Origin: Pseudoselenomonas ruminantium
Lineage (GTDB): Bacteria; Bacillota; Negativicutes; Selenomonadales; Selenomonadaceae
NCBI GenBank assembly: GCA_002373045.1
Contig: DFHU01000063.1
Coordinates: forward strand, 1 to 37,098
DNA length: 37,098 bases
Direction: 5' to 3'
Shown here: positions 1 to 6,590 of the stretch, in pieces
Layout of the letters: each line of letters starts with the position of its first letter
How positions within the stretch are numbered: position 1 is the first letter of the stretch
Translations under genes and position numbers: made by a program
The notes under the pieces: model-generated
Told to the model about the DNA's origin: nothing
What the model saw: the letters and a program-made list of their open reading frames with translations, nothing else
Databases searched by the model: none

Positions 1-237
1 CTGCTTGGTGACATTGTTGGATATACATAGAAGCCACGAATATTCTTCAGAATTACGAAGAACGGTGAACTCCTTGCGAAGGTCATAATCACTTTGAAGT
101 TTTCTGCCTTCTCTGAAATTATCCATCTGCTTATCTAAAGCCCAGTTATAGGCAAATCTTGAAGCACCTGCGAACTGAAAAAGTTTAGTTCTCTGCTTGT
201 TGTTTGGCAGCAGTTTTATCCTGACTGACCTTATCAT
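1..237 (-). CDS. tnpB: TnpB (IS200/IS605 family OrfB), N-terminal part
   Basis: The gene runs off the left edge, so only the first 79 codons are visible. They start at the ATG at 237-235, six bases after a GGAGGTG ribosome site. The beginning (IRSVRIKLLPNNKQRTKLF, then FAGASRFAYNWALDKQ) is the helix-turn-helix N-terminus typical of TnpB, the RNA-guided nuclease carried by IS200/IS605 elements. The RuvC-like nuclease domain and zinc ribbon lie outside the window, so activity cannot be judged. No TnpA transposase is visible on the right side; it could be absent (TnpB-only element) or lie to the left. Confidence 0.85.
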   Translation of the reverse strand, partial: MIRSVRIKLLPNNKQRTKLFQFAGASRFAYNWALDKQMDNFREGRKLQSDYDLRKEFTVLRNSEEYSWLLCISNNVTKQ

Positions 238-270
238 CGCATTCACCTCCCCTATACGAATAATTATACC

Positions 271-286
271 ATGCCTTTATGGGCAT
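271..286. repeat. Short hairpin upstream of tnpB, possible element-end hairpin
   Basis: ATGCC and GGCAT pair around a six-base loop, 34 bases upstream of the tnpB start. IS200/IS605 ends carry small subterminal hairpins recognised by TnpA, so this may be the left-end hairpin. The actual element boundary is not visible. From here to about 520 I see AT-rich DNA with no gene. Confidence 0.3.
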
Positions 287-525
287 TGTACTATTTCTGT
301 ATCGGAAAGTAAGTTTGCTTAGGGTGCTTAGATTTTTTATCGGTTTTATCAACTTTTTATAAGTTATGCTTGACTGTTAAAAGCCTCTTAATACCTACAA
401 TTATACTATGTTTATATTTTACTACCATAACATATTTGTGGCTTCATCTCAACACTTTTCTACAAATGCAAACCAAGTTAAACTGGAACCAATATTACTG
501 AATATGTCAATGCGGAAGCAATACT

Positions 526-558
526 AAAAGCCCCTGAACTTCAAGTCCGAGGGCTTTT
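526..558. terminator. Hairpin with AAAAGCCC / GGGCTTTT arms
   Basis: AAAAGCCC (526-533) pairs with GGGCTTTT (551-558) around a 17-base loop; the T-run of the right arm and the A-run of the left arm make it a plausible bidirectional terminator. It isolates the small-RNA locus that begins just to the right from the tnpB side. Confidence 0.5.
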
Positions 559-574
559 ATGCTGTATATGTTTA

Positions 575-583
575 TGATATAAT
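575..583 (+). promoter_or_regulatory. Extended -10 promoter of the toxin-like mRNA
   Basis: TGATATAAT is a perfect extended -10 (TG-N-TATAAT). There is no good -35, as expected for extended -10 promoters. The predicted start of transcription is near 590, about 40 bases before the ribosome site of the small ORF at 644. Confidence 0.6.
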
Positions 584-594
584 GGACACGTTGC

Positions 595-632
595 CCAAAC
601 CTCCGTTTGGAAGTCCCGCGACGGGAAGGAGG
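595..632 (+). promoter_or_regulatory. Structured leader that can mask the toxin ribosome site
   Basis: Two hairpins precede the ribosome site. CCAAAC (595-600) pairs with GTTTGG (605-610), and TCCCG (614-618) pairs with CGGGA (622-626), the latter touching AAGGAGG (626-632). The first hairpin also presents CCTCC (600-604), an exact complement of GGAGG (628-632). Leader structures that hide the ribosome site are a known feature of Fst/par mRNAs; here that role is inferred. Confidence 0.5.
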
Positions 633-633
633 T

Positions 634-655
634 GCAAGGTGAGTTGTCATTCCGT
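634..655. repeat. Direct repeat a of the par-like locus
   Basis: GCAAGGT, four variable bases, then TGTCATTCCGT; 19 of 22 bases match the copy at 839-860. This copy covers the start codon of the small peptide, so an antisense transcript of the other copy could pair with it. Confidence 0.7.
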
Positions 656-742
656 GACTTCGTGGCAGCCGTCATGGTCAGTGTAACCGCTCATTACCTG
701 ATTAAATGCCTAGACGCGCTTATCACGTTAATCTTCGGGTAA
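644..742 (+). CDS. Small hydrophobic peptide, candidate type I (Fst-like) toxin
   Basis: This 32-residue ORF starts at TTG 644 (11 bases after AAGGAGG) and reads LSFRDFVAAVMVSV, then TAHYLIKCLDALITLIFG. It has a short charged N-terminus followed by a membrane-spanning stretch, and the HYLIKCLD segment resembles the end of the helix in Fst/Ldr toxins, which damage the membrane when over-made. A GTG at 632 in the same frame would give 36 residues but lies inside the ribosome site. Unlike typical Fst, the tail is hydrophobic, not charged, so it may be a variant or a decayed copy. The surrounding RNA layout (two convergent promoters, direct repeats, shared terminator) supports the toxin reading more strongly than the peptide alone. 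Confidence 0.5.
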   Translation: MSFRDFVAAVMVSVTAHYLIKCLDALITLIFG

Positions 743-780
743 CGTAGGCTCGACCTGGCATGAGTCGATAATCATGCAAG

Positions 781-820
781 AACCCCACGATTGAGAATTG
801 CCCTTCTCTCTCGTGGGGTT
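781..820. terminator. Bidirectional terminator of the par-like locus
   Basis: AACCCCACGA (781-790) pairs perfectly with TCGTGGGGTT (811-820); inside, GAGAA (793-797) pairs with TTCTC (804-808). The plus strand continues CCTTTTG. The hairpin sits between the convergent toxin and antisense promoters, so both RNAs would carry it, one in each orientation. Confidence 0.75.
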
Positions 821-838
821 CCTTTTGTATACCGAACT

Positions 839-860
839 GCAAGGTTTGGTGTCATTCCGT
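839..860. repeat. Direct repeat b of the par-like locus
   Basis: GCAAGGT, TTGG, TGTCATTCCGT; same orientation as 634-655. It lies just downstream of the antisense promoter start point. Confidence 0.7.
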
Positions 861-872
861 TCGCTCACTTAA

Positions 873-901
873 AGTATAACATAGCCCCCAAAATACTTCA
901 A
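873..901 (-). promoter_or_regulatory. Strong promoter for the antisense RNA
   Basis: On the minus strand TTGAAG (901-896) and TATACT (878-873) are 17 bases apart, and TGT immediately before the -10 makes it an extended -10 as well. It points left, toward the toxin-like gene. Confidence 0.65.
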
Positions 902-978
902 GGCACTAAGAAAAAATAAATTTTACAAAGTGTTCGTTCATGTTATGCCCCTCTTTGCTTGTATTTCCGTCATTTTTG

Positions 979-987
979 TGATATAAT
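979..987 (+). promoter_or_regulatory. Extended -10 promoter of the repressor gene
   Basis: TGATATAAT again forms an extended -10, 31 bases before the ATG at 1019. AGGAG at 1005-1009 is the ribosome site. Confidence 0.5.
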
Positions 988-1018
988 TTTTTACATAATC
1001 CACTAGGAGAATATAATT

Positions 1019-1477
1019 ATGAAAGATATTGGCGGAAACATCCGAAACGCCAGAAAGAAAGCCCGCCTTACACAAGCTGAGCTTGCCCAAAAGACAAACC
1101 TTTCTCGCTCGCATATAGGCGCTATAGAAACGAATCGCTATAATCCTAGCCTAAGCACATTAAAAGTTATTGCTGATGCTGTAGGCGTCTCTGTTTCTAC
1201 ACTGGTTGGTGGAGAAGTCCCCAATATCTCTACCCAAGATGGAATATTCAAACCATTGATAAACAATCCACCTGCCGACTTGTCACCCAAGGAAGAACGT
1301 GAGATAGAGAGTGACTTGGAAGACATGATGAACTCTATAGCATCCGCCGCTTACGAGGCTGACGATGCAGAGAAGGAGGATATAGAGGCGCTAAAGGCTG
1401 CCCTGCACCTTGCCATGATGCAGGCTAAGCGTATAGCCAAAAAGAAATACACACCTAAAAAATATCGAAAGGATTGA
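1019..1477 (+). CDS. XRE-family helix-turn-helix repressor
   Basis: 152 residues. Residues 7-62 form a typical Cro/C1-type helix-turn-helix domain (LTQAELAQKTNLSRSHIGAIE is the two-helix core region; PSLSTLKVIADAVGVSV closes it). The remaining 90 residues are acidic, then lysine-rich, with no recognised domain. It stands directly before an ImmA-type protease remnant, the usual pair that controls integrative elements and prophages: the repressor keeps the element silent and ImmA cleaves it after damage. It starts at ATG 1019 after AGGAG. The element it would control is largely gone, so its present target is unknown. Confidence 0.85.
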   Translation: MKDIGGNIRNARKKARLTQAELAQKTNLSRSHIGAIETNRYNPSLSTLKVIADAVGVSVSTLVGGEVPNISTQDGIFKPLINNPPADLSPKEEREIESDLEDMMNSIASAAYEADDAEKEDIEALKAALHLAMMQAKRIAKKKYTPKKYRKD

Positions 1478-1918
1478 GTGTTTTCCTATAGATATAAAAG
1501 ACCGTGTAACCAAATTCAATAGAAATATCACACCGATAATCATATTGAATTTGCCAAAGCGTTGAATATCCATGTTATGTACACAGATTTAGGTGATGCC
1601 AAATACGGCAACTATATGCGCTACAAGCGAGTTAAGATGATATTGATAGACAAGGACCGCACGCCACCGGAACTATTTCAGTTTGTAGCTGCGCATGAAT
1701 TAGGCCATGCTGTATGTACACCGGACGATAATACGCAATGGCTAAACCGCTACACTATGAAGGTCAATTCTGACAGGGTTGAAAAGATAGCCCATCAATT
1801 TGCCGTGGAGCTATTACTTAACGACCAGTATCTACGCGACAATGAAGACTACGGCATATATACATTGGCTCAATACCGTGGTGTACCAAAAGATTTTGTA
1901 CAACTTAAAAGTTTCTGA
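1478..1918 (+). pseudogene. ImmA/IrrE-type metallopeptidase with a broken N-terminus
   Basis: The intact part (118 residues from TTG 1562) holds the zinc protease motif HELGH at residues 45-49. The same frame extends upstream without interruption to 1523 (KYHTDNHIEFAKAL), which reads as family sequence, but a TAG stands at 1520-1522. Before it, GTG 1478 directly follows the repressor stop and gives VFSYRY and then out-of-family sequence, while the next frame reads KDRVTKF there. The likeliest history is an original start at 1478 with compensating small indels that left an in-frame stop. A short form from TTG 1562 has no ribosome site. ImmA proteases cleave the neighbouring XRE repressor; this copy is probably silent. 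Confidence 0.75.
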
Positions 1919-1947
1919 ATATATTTTATTTAGAGGAGGCGATACGA

Positions 1948-2592
1948 ATGAGTGCGATGTCTGATGAAATATTAAAAGGGATAGAAAAGCGCGAAATGAT
2001 TATGCCTAATACAATGGACATAACCGCAGATACCGATTGGTGGGGGATAAAATTTACAAAAGCAATATATGAATTTACTGCAACAGGAACAACAACTGTT
2101 CATTTTTCAACAATGGATATTATTATGATAGTGTTATTGATTTGTGGGATATGCACAGCTACTTACTTATTGATAAAAGCAATCGTAAAAAAACAATCAG
2201 TCCAATCTCCTCCGTTATCGGAAGTAAAAGGAAAAGATATATTCAAAAATAAAATATCAGATAATAAAGTAACAATAGCTTTATCGGTTCTACTAGTTAT
2301 ATTGTTCAGCTTTTCTTATCATCAAGACCAAGAAATAAAACAGCTAAAACAAGAAGTTGCTTATCAGAAAAGTCGTGTTGATGTTCAAAAGATACTTACT
2401 GATATGGCAGAAGAAAAATGCGAACGACTAGCAACGCAATTAGATGAGGCACAAACACCGGTACAAGTAATTTATTCTGCCCCTCAGACAAACCCATTTA
2501 CACAATATCAGCAAGACCAAGCATATACGGATATGCTTAATAAAATCAATCGCAATCTTGACCAGCAATACTATGATTCTGTTTTAAAATAA
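1948..2592 (+). CDS. Two-helix membrane protein with coiled coil, unknown
   Basis: 214 residues, ATG 1948 after GAGGAGG. There are two hydrophobic segments, about residues 53-78 (IIMIVLLICGICTATYLL) and 108-126 (VTIALSVLLVILFSFSYH), followed by a coiled-coil region of about 50 residues rich in E, K and Q (QEIKQLKQEVAYQKSR). The C-terminus is polar and Q/N-rich. I do not recognise the family. It follows the repressor/ImmA pair in the same direction and ends at a terminator, so it is probably cargo of the same decayed element. Confidence 0.7.
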   Translation: MSAMSDEILKGIEKREMIMPNTMDITADTDWWGIKFTKAIYEFTATGTTTVHFSTMDIIMIVLLICGICTATYLLIKAIVKKQSVQSPPLSEVKGKDIFKNKISDNKVTIALSVLLVILFSFSYHQDQEIKQLKQEVAYQKSRVDVQKILTDMAEEKCERLATQLDEAQTPVQVIYSAPQTNPFTQYQQDQAYTDMLNKINRNLDQQYYDSVLK

Positions 2593-2602
2593 GCGCACAG
2601 CA

Positions 2603-2631
2603 AAAAGCCGCCTCATAATGAGACGGCTTTT
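2603..2631. terminator. Bidirectional terminator
   Basis: AAAAGCCG (2603-2610) and CTCAT (2612-2616) pair with ATGAG and CGGCTTTT (2618-2631). T-runs are present on both strands, so it can end the gene at 1948-2592 and the small minus-strand gene at 2684-2791. Confidence 0.8.
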
Positions 2632-2683
2632 AGATGTATGTTAAGGAAAGGAACGACGATGAAAGGCAGGTGAATGGGTGTAG

Positions 2684-2791
2684 TTATCTATGTGTTAGTA
2701 TTGAAACGACTGCGGCAATTAAAATACAATTTATAAATATTTGCACATAAACAACTGTATCAAGAATATCTTTCAGTTCTACTAACTCCAT
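2684..2791 (-). CDS. 35-residue single-span membrane peptide
   Basis: ATG 2791 follows a near-perfect ribosome site (AGGAGGTG, five-base gap). The peptide begins MELVELKDILDTVVYVQIF and ends NCILIAAVVSILTHR: an acidic amphipathic start, then one transmembrane segment, then a basic end. Size and layout resemble small holin-like or type I toxin peptides, but I cannot name a family. The gene is its own unit, ending at the bidirectional terminator 2603-2631, and its leader is divergent from and overlaps the start of the gene at 2807. Confidence 0.55.
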   Translation of the reverse strand: MELVELKDILDTVVYVQIFINCILIAAVVSILTHR

Positions 2792-2806
2792 AACTACACC
2801 TCCTAA

Positions 2807-3313
2807 ATGGATATATCATCTTTACTTATTCCATCTTTAATTTCCGGTGGGATTGCATATCTTACAACCACTTGGCTTAATCGCAATAAACGACAAGACG
2901 AAATAAGCTGTTTGAAGAAAGCGTTAAAAGCAGAACTTCAAACGCTCATATCTCTTTACTATCCCAGGAAAGTACCACCAACACCACCGCAGAATGGTGA
3001 TGAAATTAAGGCAGCATCTTTATATTCTAATTATACCACGGTTTACTCAAAAAATGCTAACAAACTTGGCATGATGGATAAGGAAACCGCTGAATCTGTA
3101 GTTATTGCCTACACTCATATAGCCGCCCTTATGGATACGCTGAGAGTTTATGGGCGCACATGGGAAAACAGGATTGCCAATCAGCGGCATGGTAATATGC
3201 AATGGGATAGCTACTATCAACTGGATGTTAATATTTGTCATAGCTTCGCTTACGCTGAACAAGAAGAAACATTAAGGGCAGTTGAAAAAGCTATCCAGCA
3301 ACTATCAAAATAA
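2807..3313 (+). CDS. Membrane-anchored protein of unknown function
   Basis: 168 residues. Residues 5-24 (SLLIPSLISGGIAYLTTTW) form an N-terminal membrane anchor; the rest is soluble and helical, starting with a charged linker (NRNKRQDE). No plus-strand ribosome site precedes ATG 2807, because that stretch is used as the ribosome site of the divergent small gene. Such one-anchor proteins are common in prophages; no family recognised. Confidence 0.6.
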   Translation: MDISSLLIPSLISGGIAYLTTTWLNRNKRQDEISCLKKALKAELQTLISLYYPRKVPPTPPQNGDEIKAASLYSNYTTVYSKNANKLGMMDKETAESVVIAYTHIAALMDTLRVYGRTWENRIANQRHGNMQWDSYYQLDVNICHSFAYAEQEETLRAVEKAIQQLSK

Positions 3314-3382
3314 ATTGTGATAATATGGACAGTGCCTGCCATTCCGCTAGCAGGGCAAGTTGTAAGAAAAGGAACGACCAAC

Positions 3383-3721
3383 ATGGATGTAAAAGAGATT
3401 ACGCAGAAGATTATTGATACGTACAAGGTAGCTCAGCCGTTGTACAAGAACCATACTCCGCTGTATGGAAGTGATGTGCCAATATGCCCACCAGACGGCG
3501 AAATGTATGAAATGTTATATAAATTATTTTCCTATTTTCATGACACTAAGCCAGAAATACTGGATGCTATTGATAAAGTAAACGATACGATTACAATACT
3601 AGACCTTCTTGACTATCTTGAACCTATAAAAGAAACTCTTCCTGATGAATACAAATTACCCTTTCAGGTTTTTCTCAAGATGATTCAGTTGTGTTCTCTT
3701 GCAAATAAGCCTAATTGTTAA
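3383..3721 (+). CDS. Small hypothetical protein
   Basis: 112 residues from ATG 3383 (MDVKEITQKIIDTYK), preceded by AAAAGGA. A GTG at 3317 in the same frame gives 22 more residues but lacks a ribosome site and reads poorly. The protein is acidic, soluble and mostly helical, with no motif I recognise. The stretch AAGGAACGAC before its start also occurs at 2647-2656, suggesting local duplication. Confidence 0.55.
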   Translation: MDVKEITQKIIDTYKVAQPLYKNHTPLYGSDVPICPPDGEMYEMLYKLFSYFHDTKPEILDAIDKVNDTITILDLLDYLEPIKETLPDEYKLPFQVFLKMIQLCSLANKPNC

Positions 3722-3750
3722 TCGGATAATAAAAGACAAATAAAAAAGCA

Positions 3751-3944
3751 AGTATAAAAATAATCCATACTCATGATTTACGCCACTCACACGCCAGTTT
3801 GTTAATCAATTCAGGTTTTACACCGATGGAAGTTACTGAGAGATTAGACCATGCTAATGCTGCGATAACCTTGAAAAAATATACAGCCACTTCTATACGA
3901 ATAACAGAATAGAAATAGCTGACCACATCAGTAAACTAAATTAG
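3751..3944 (+). pseudogene. Tyrosine integrase C-terminal remnant, frameshifted
   Basis: From about 3751 the reading IHTHDLRHSHASLLI, then GFTPMEVTERLDHANAAITL and KKYTA is the catalytic C-terminus of a phage-type tyrosine recombinase: HxLRH box (arginine and histidine), LxH(A) second histidine region and the tyrosine near KKY. A shift near 3903 moves the end to another frame, where NRIEIADHISKLN and a TAG (3942-3944) finish the typical tail. There is no start and no catalytic core upstream. It marks the right edge of the decayed element, 50 bases before tmcAL. Confidence 0.75.
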
Positions 3945-3994
3945 TACGCCACTATAAATAAAACGCTATAACCCCTTTATATACGGAGGTCTAA

Positions 3995-5221
3995 ATGGAA
4001 ATTACCGGTATTATCGCCGAATACAATCCCTTTCACAACGGGCATCTTTACCAAATCAAAAAAATAAAAGAACAGGGCGAGTCCCTGATTATCGCCGTCA
4101 TAAGCGGCAGTTTTACCCAGCGCGGGGAGGCCGCAATCTTTGACAAATGGCAGCGCGCGAAAGCTGCGATAAAAAGCGGCTGTGATATCGTACTCGAACT
4201 GCCCTTTGCCTTTGCCTGCCGCAGTGCTCAGGACTTTGCCCGCGGCGGAGTTACCTTATTAAACCGACTGGGCATTGTCAATCAGCTGGCCTTTGGCGCA
4301 GAATGCGCTGACCTGTCCATATTGCAAAACATTGCCCTGCAGTTGGACGATAAAGCATTCCAGGAAAAACTCCATGCCCATATTGCCAGCGGCCTTTCCT
4401 ATGCACAGGCCATCAGTGCAGCACTGGATTTAGACAGCGAAATTGCCATGCTGATTAAACAGCCTAATAATATTCTGGCCATTGAATACCTACGCAGTCT
4501 GCACCTGCTAAACTCCCCTATCCGCCCACTGCTTATTCCGCGTCAGGGTTCAGGCTATCATGAAGAAGAAATCACGGGGTCCCTTGCCAGCGCTACCGCC
4601 ATCCGGCATGCCTTATACCGCAAGGAAAACCTATCTGAGCTGAAAGCCGTTCTGCCACCAGCCAGCCAGGAATTGACCCGTCAAATTTTGACCAGTCAGC
4701 TGCCCCAAATGAACCGGCTTTATCTTCCCCTGCAGGCCAAACTTTTGACCAGCGACCTTTCCGACCTACAGAAAATCTACGGCATCACTGAAGGATTGGA
4801 AAACCGTATCCTTGACCATGCAAAAACAGCTGACAGCTGGCAAAAGCTGATTCAGGCGGTCACGACCAAACGCTATCCCACCAGCCGCATTGCCCGCACC
4901 CTTCTTTATCTTCTAATGGGCATAGATAAGGACAGCATTGCCTTATTTGACCAGACAGGCCCTCTCTACGCCCGCCTACTGGCCGCAAGTCCCCAAGGTA
5001 AAACGATTCTGCGGGAAATAAAGGCCAAAAGCTCCCTCCCCTTGATTACCAAAACCAGCCAATACCTGACCACCACAAAAAGGCGCGAAGCACAAACAGA
5101 CCTCACGCCCTTGGAGCAGATGTTGCGGCTGGACACGCTGGCTACGGAACTGCGCCAGCTAACCTGCGAAATAAAATCACCTCGCAACGATTTTCAGCAA
5201 TCGCCGATATTTATCCGCTAA
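3995..5221 (+). CDS. tmcAL: tRNA(Met) cytidine acetate ligase TmcAL (YlbM family)
   Basis: TmcAL activates acetate with ATP and acetylates the wobble cytidine of elongator tRNA(Met), giving ac4C34. The 408-residue length fits the family. The N-terminus GIIAEYNPFHNGH (residues 5-17) is the nucleotidyltransferase HxGH motif region, followed by SGSFTQRGE (about 37-45), also characteristic. GGAGG precedes ATG 3995 by six bases. It is monocistronic here: the element remnant lies upstream and an opposing gene downstream, only 20 bases from its stop. Base composition is richer in G+C than the DNA to its left. Confidence 0.92.
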   Translation: MEITGIIAEYNPFHNGHLYQIKKIKEQGESLIIAVISGSFTQRGEAAIFDKWQRAKAAIKSGCDIVLELPFAFACRSAQDFARGGVTLLNRLGIVNQLAFGAECADLSILQNIALQLDDKAFQEKLHAHIASGLSYAQAISAALDLDSEIAMLIKQPNNILAIEYLRSLHLLNSPIRPLLIPRQGSGYHEEEITGSLASATAIRHALYRKENLSELKAVLPPASQELTRQILTSQLPQMNRLYLPLQAKLLTSDLSDLQKIYGITEGLENRILDHAKTADSWQKLIQAVTTKRYPTSRIARTLLYLLMGIDKDSIALFDQTGPLYARLLAASPQGKTILREIKAKSSLPLITKTSQYLTTTKRREAQTDLTPLEQMLRLDTLATELRQLTCEIKSPRNDFQQSPIFIR

Positions 5222-5239
5222 AAAATGGTTAGCTATGGA

Positions 5240-5812
5240 TTATTGCGTTTTTCCCGCCTTTGCCTGACATATCAACTGTGTAAGCGTCCCCATAGGACAG
5301 TACACACACCAGGAACGCGGGCGGAACAACAGCATGGTAATCAGCGCAATGACCTCCGAGGTCAGCATCAGACTGTAGAGCCCAAAAGCAAACTGCGCCG
5401 TCCACGGTGAAACCGCACCGCTGTAAGCCCATCCCCAAGGAAAATGGAACGTCCAGAGAAGCGACACGACCTGCTGCAAGGACTCTGCCCCACTGTACAC
5501 CAACCATGTGGTATAGAGAACATTGCCAAACATGCCGAAGAAGAACAGCATAAAGCCATAGCGAAACGCCTTGCTTTTCATCCACGCCGGCATATCCCGC
5601 CGCCGGGAAAAGCCAAGCTGCCCCAATGCTCTAAGCGTCTGCCCTCTGTCACAATAGCGGTTGCAGAAGAGTTTATTGCCAAAGCCAATCGCCATAATCA
5701 AGGGCAGGGCAAAGCTGATTAACCCCATCCAGGCAAAGAGAATATTGAAAAAGCCCATACCAAAGTAGATTAGTGACCAAATCCATAAATAATGATACCA
5801 ATGCTTCTTCAT
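5240..5812 (-). CDS. NapH/NosR-like 4Fe-4S membrane protein
   Basis: 190 residues with about four or five transmembrane segments and two cysteine motifs, CNRYC (50-54) and CVYCP (169-173), the arrangement used by polyferredoxin-like membrane proteins of the NapH/NosR/RdxA group to bind iron-sulfur clusters. The full four-cysteine sets of NapH are reduced here to pairs, so it is a short variant. The ATG at 5812 overlaps the ferredoxin stop (ATGA), so the two genes are translationally coupled and probably form one electron-transfer unit at the membrane. The partner enzyme is not in the window. Confidence 0.7.
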   Translation of the reverse strand: MKKHWYHYLWIWSLIYFGMGFFNILFAWMGLISFALPLIMAIGFGNKLFCNRYCDRGQTLRALGQLGFSRRRDMPAWMKSKAFRYGFMLFFFGMFGNVLYTTWLVYSGAESLQQVVSLLWTFHFPWGWAYSGAVSPWTAQFAFGLYSLMLTSEVIALITMLLFRPRSWCVYCPMGTLTQLICQAKAGKTQ

Positions 5813-6027
5813 GCCCGCACCTCCACTTTGATAAGCGAAGCCGGACATTCCTGGGCACATTTGCCGCAGCCTACACAACGTTCTTCCTGTACTTTGGCAT
5901 ACTGCCCCTGATAAATATGGATAGCACCGCGGGGACAAACATCCTCACAGGTACCACAGGCCACACAAGCCGCTATATCCACCACCGCATGACGGGGTGA
6001 TAATTTTTTCCTTGTCCATTCACACAT
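5809..6027 (-). CDS. Two-cluster 4Fe-4S ferredoxin
   Basis: 72 residues from ATG 6027. Cysteines 21, 24, 27, 31 and 51, 54, 57, 61 form two classical CxxCxxCxxxCP cluster sites (CVACGTCEDVCP and CVGCGKCAQECP). A longer frame to 6108 exists but would run through the inverted repeat and promoter. The start is odd: seven T bases separate it from the right arm of the hairpin, and the only purine-rich ribosome site, AAAGGG, lies inside that arm. Probably passes electrons to or from the coupled membrane protein. Confidence 0.88.
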   Translation of the reverse strand: MCEWTRKKLSPRHAVVDIAACVACGTCEDVCPRGAIHIYQGQYAKVQEERCVGCGKCAQECPASLIKVEVRA

Positions 6028-6031
6028 AAAA

Positions 6032-6092
6032 AAACAGCCCTTTCTGACGATAATACAACGGTCATTATAGTGCAGAAAGGGCTGTTTGTCTG
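6032..6092 (-). promoter_or_regulatory. 15-bp inverted repeat straddling the ferredoxin promoter
   Basis: AAACAGCCCTTTCTG (6032-6046) is perfectly repeated in inverse at 6073-6087, with 26 bases between. On the minus strand a promoter fits it: CAGACA as -35 (6092-6087), 17 bases, and a perfect TATAAT (6069-6064) between the arms. One arm lies in the promoter spacer, the other in the leader ending in T7 directly before the ATG. It can be an operator pair, a terminator for read-through from the gene at 6128-6343, or both. Confidence 0.6.
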
Positions 6093-6127
6093 TATCTCTG
6101 TCACACAATATCAGCTTGACTGTGTGC

Positions 6128-6343
6128 CTATGCTTCTTTTAACTTATGCCGAATTTTCTCCTGATTCAACTTGGAAAGCGTACCTGCCGTCCCCAGCACA
6201 TACATTCCATTTTTCAGTTTGAGCAGGATTCCTGTCCGTCCATTGTCGGTTTCAATAACCCCCTTCATCTCAGAGTCCTCCGGTAAAGGTCTGTCACCCC
6301 AGAATAGCGACTTTGACATGTTTCGCAACTTGCTGATCCTCAT
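6128..6343 (-). CDS. Small hypothetical protein
   Basis: 71 residues from ATG 6343, nine bases after AGGAGG. The sequence (KGVIETDNGRTGILLKL, NGMYVLGTAGTLSKLNQEK) suggests a small beta-rich domain, but no family is recognised. It precedes the ferredoxin pair on the same strand, with the inverted repeat between them. Confidence 0.65.
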   Translation of the reverse strand: MRISKLRNMSKSLFWGDRPLPEDSEMKGVIETDNGRTGILLKLKNGMYVLGTAGTLSKLNQEKIRHKLKEA

Positions 6344-6590
6344 ACACTCTGCCTCCTACTATAAAATTTTACACTTCGATGGACTTTTCCATCCAAATTA
6401 TCATTTCAACAGAAAGCTATTTTCTCCTGCCGAAATCATGTGTTTATTTTACCCCCAACAACTGAAATCTATCTGAATATTTTCTTAAAATCCGCTTAAA
6501 AATCCATCCCCATATTGATTGAAAAATCCCCCACACAAACCAACCTCGCCCTGTGTCCTACTGGCTGATAACCATTTGTTACGCAATAAA

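Larger units (their letters stand above)
778..868 (-). ncRNA. Candidate antisense (antitoxin) RNA
   Basis: A minus-strand promoter at 873-901 would start an RNA near 866 that runs left through the complement of direct repeat b (839-860) and ends at the shared hairpin, about 90 bases. The RNA contains no ORF of note. Because repeats a and b match at 19 of 22 bases, its 5' part can pair with the start-codon region of the toxin-like mRNA, and its 3' hairpin is complementary to the mRNA 3' hairpin. This is the arrangement of RNA II in the Enterococcus par locus. Existence of the RNA is inferred. Confidence 0.5.

Noticed and set aside
639..686. 15-codon frame from GTG 639 with ideal ribosome-site spacing
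   Set aside because: Too short and polar; the overlapping TTG/GTG frame gives the hydrophobic peptide. It could still be a leader peptide coupled to the toxin frame, but nothing supports this.
4673..4700. TTGACCCGTCAAATTTTGACCAG-like copy of the dispersed repeat in tmcAL
   Set aside because: In frame with normal TmcAL residues (LTRQILTSQ) and not palindromic; probably codon usage. The TTGACCGGTCAA in the AMMECR1 gene (36604-36615) was set aside for the same reason.
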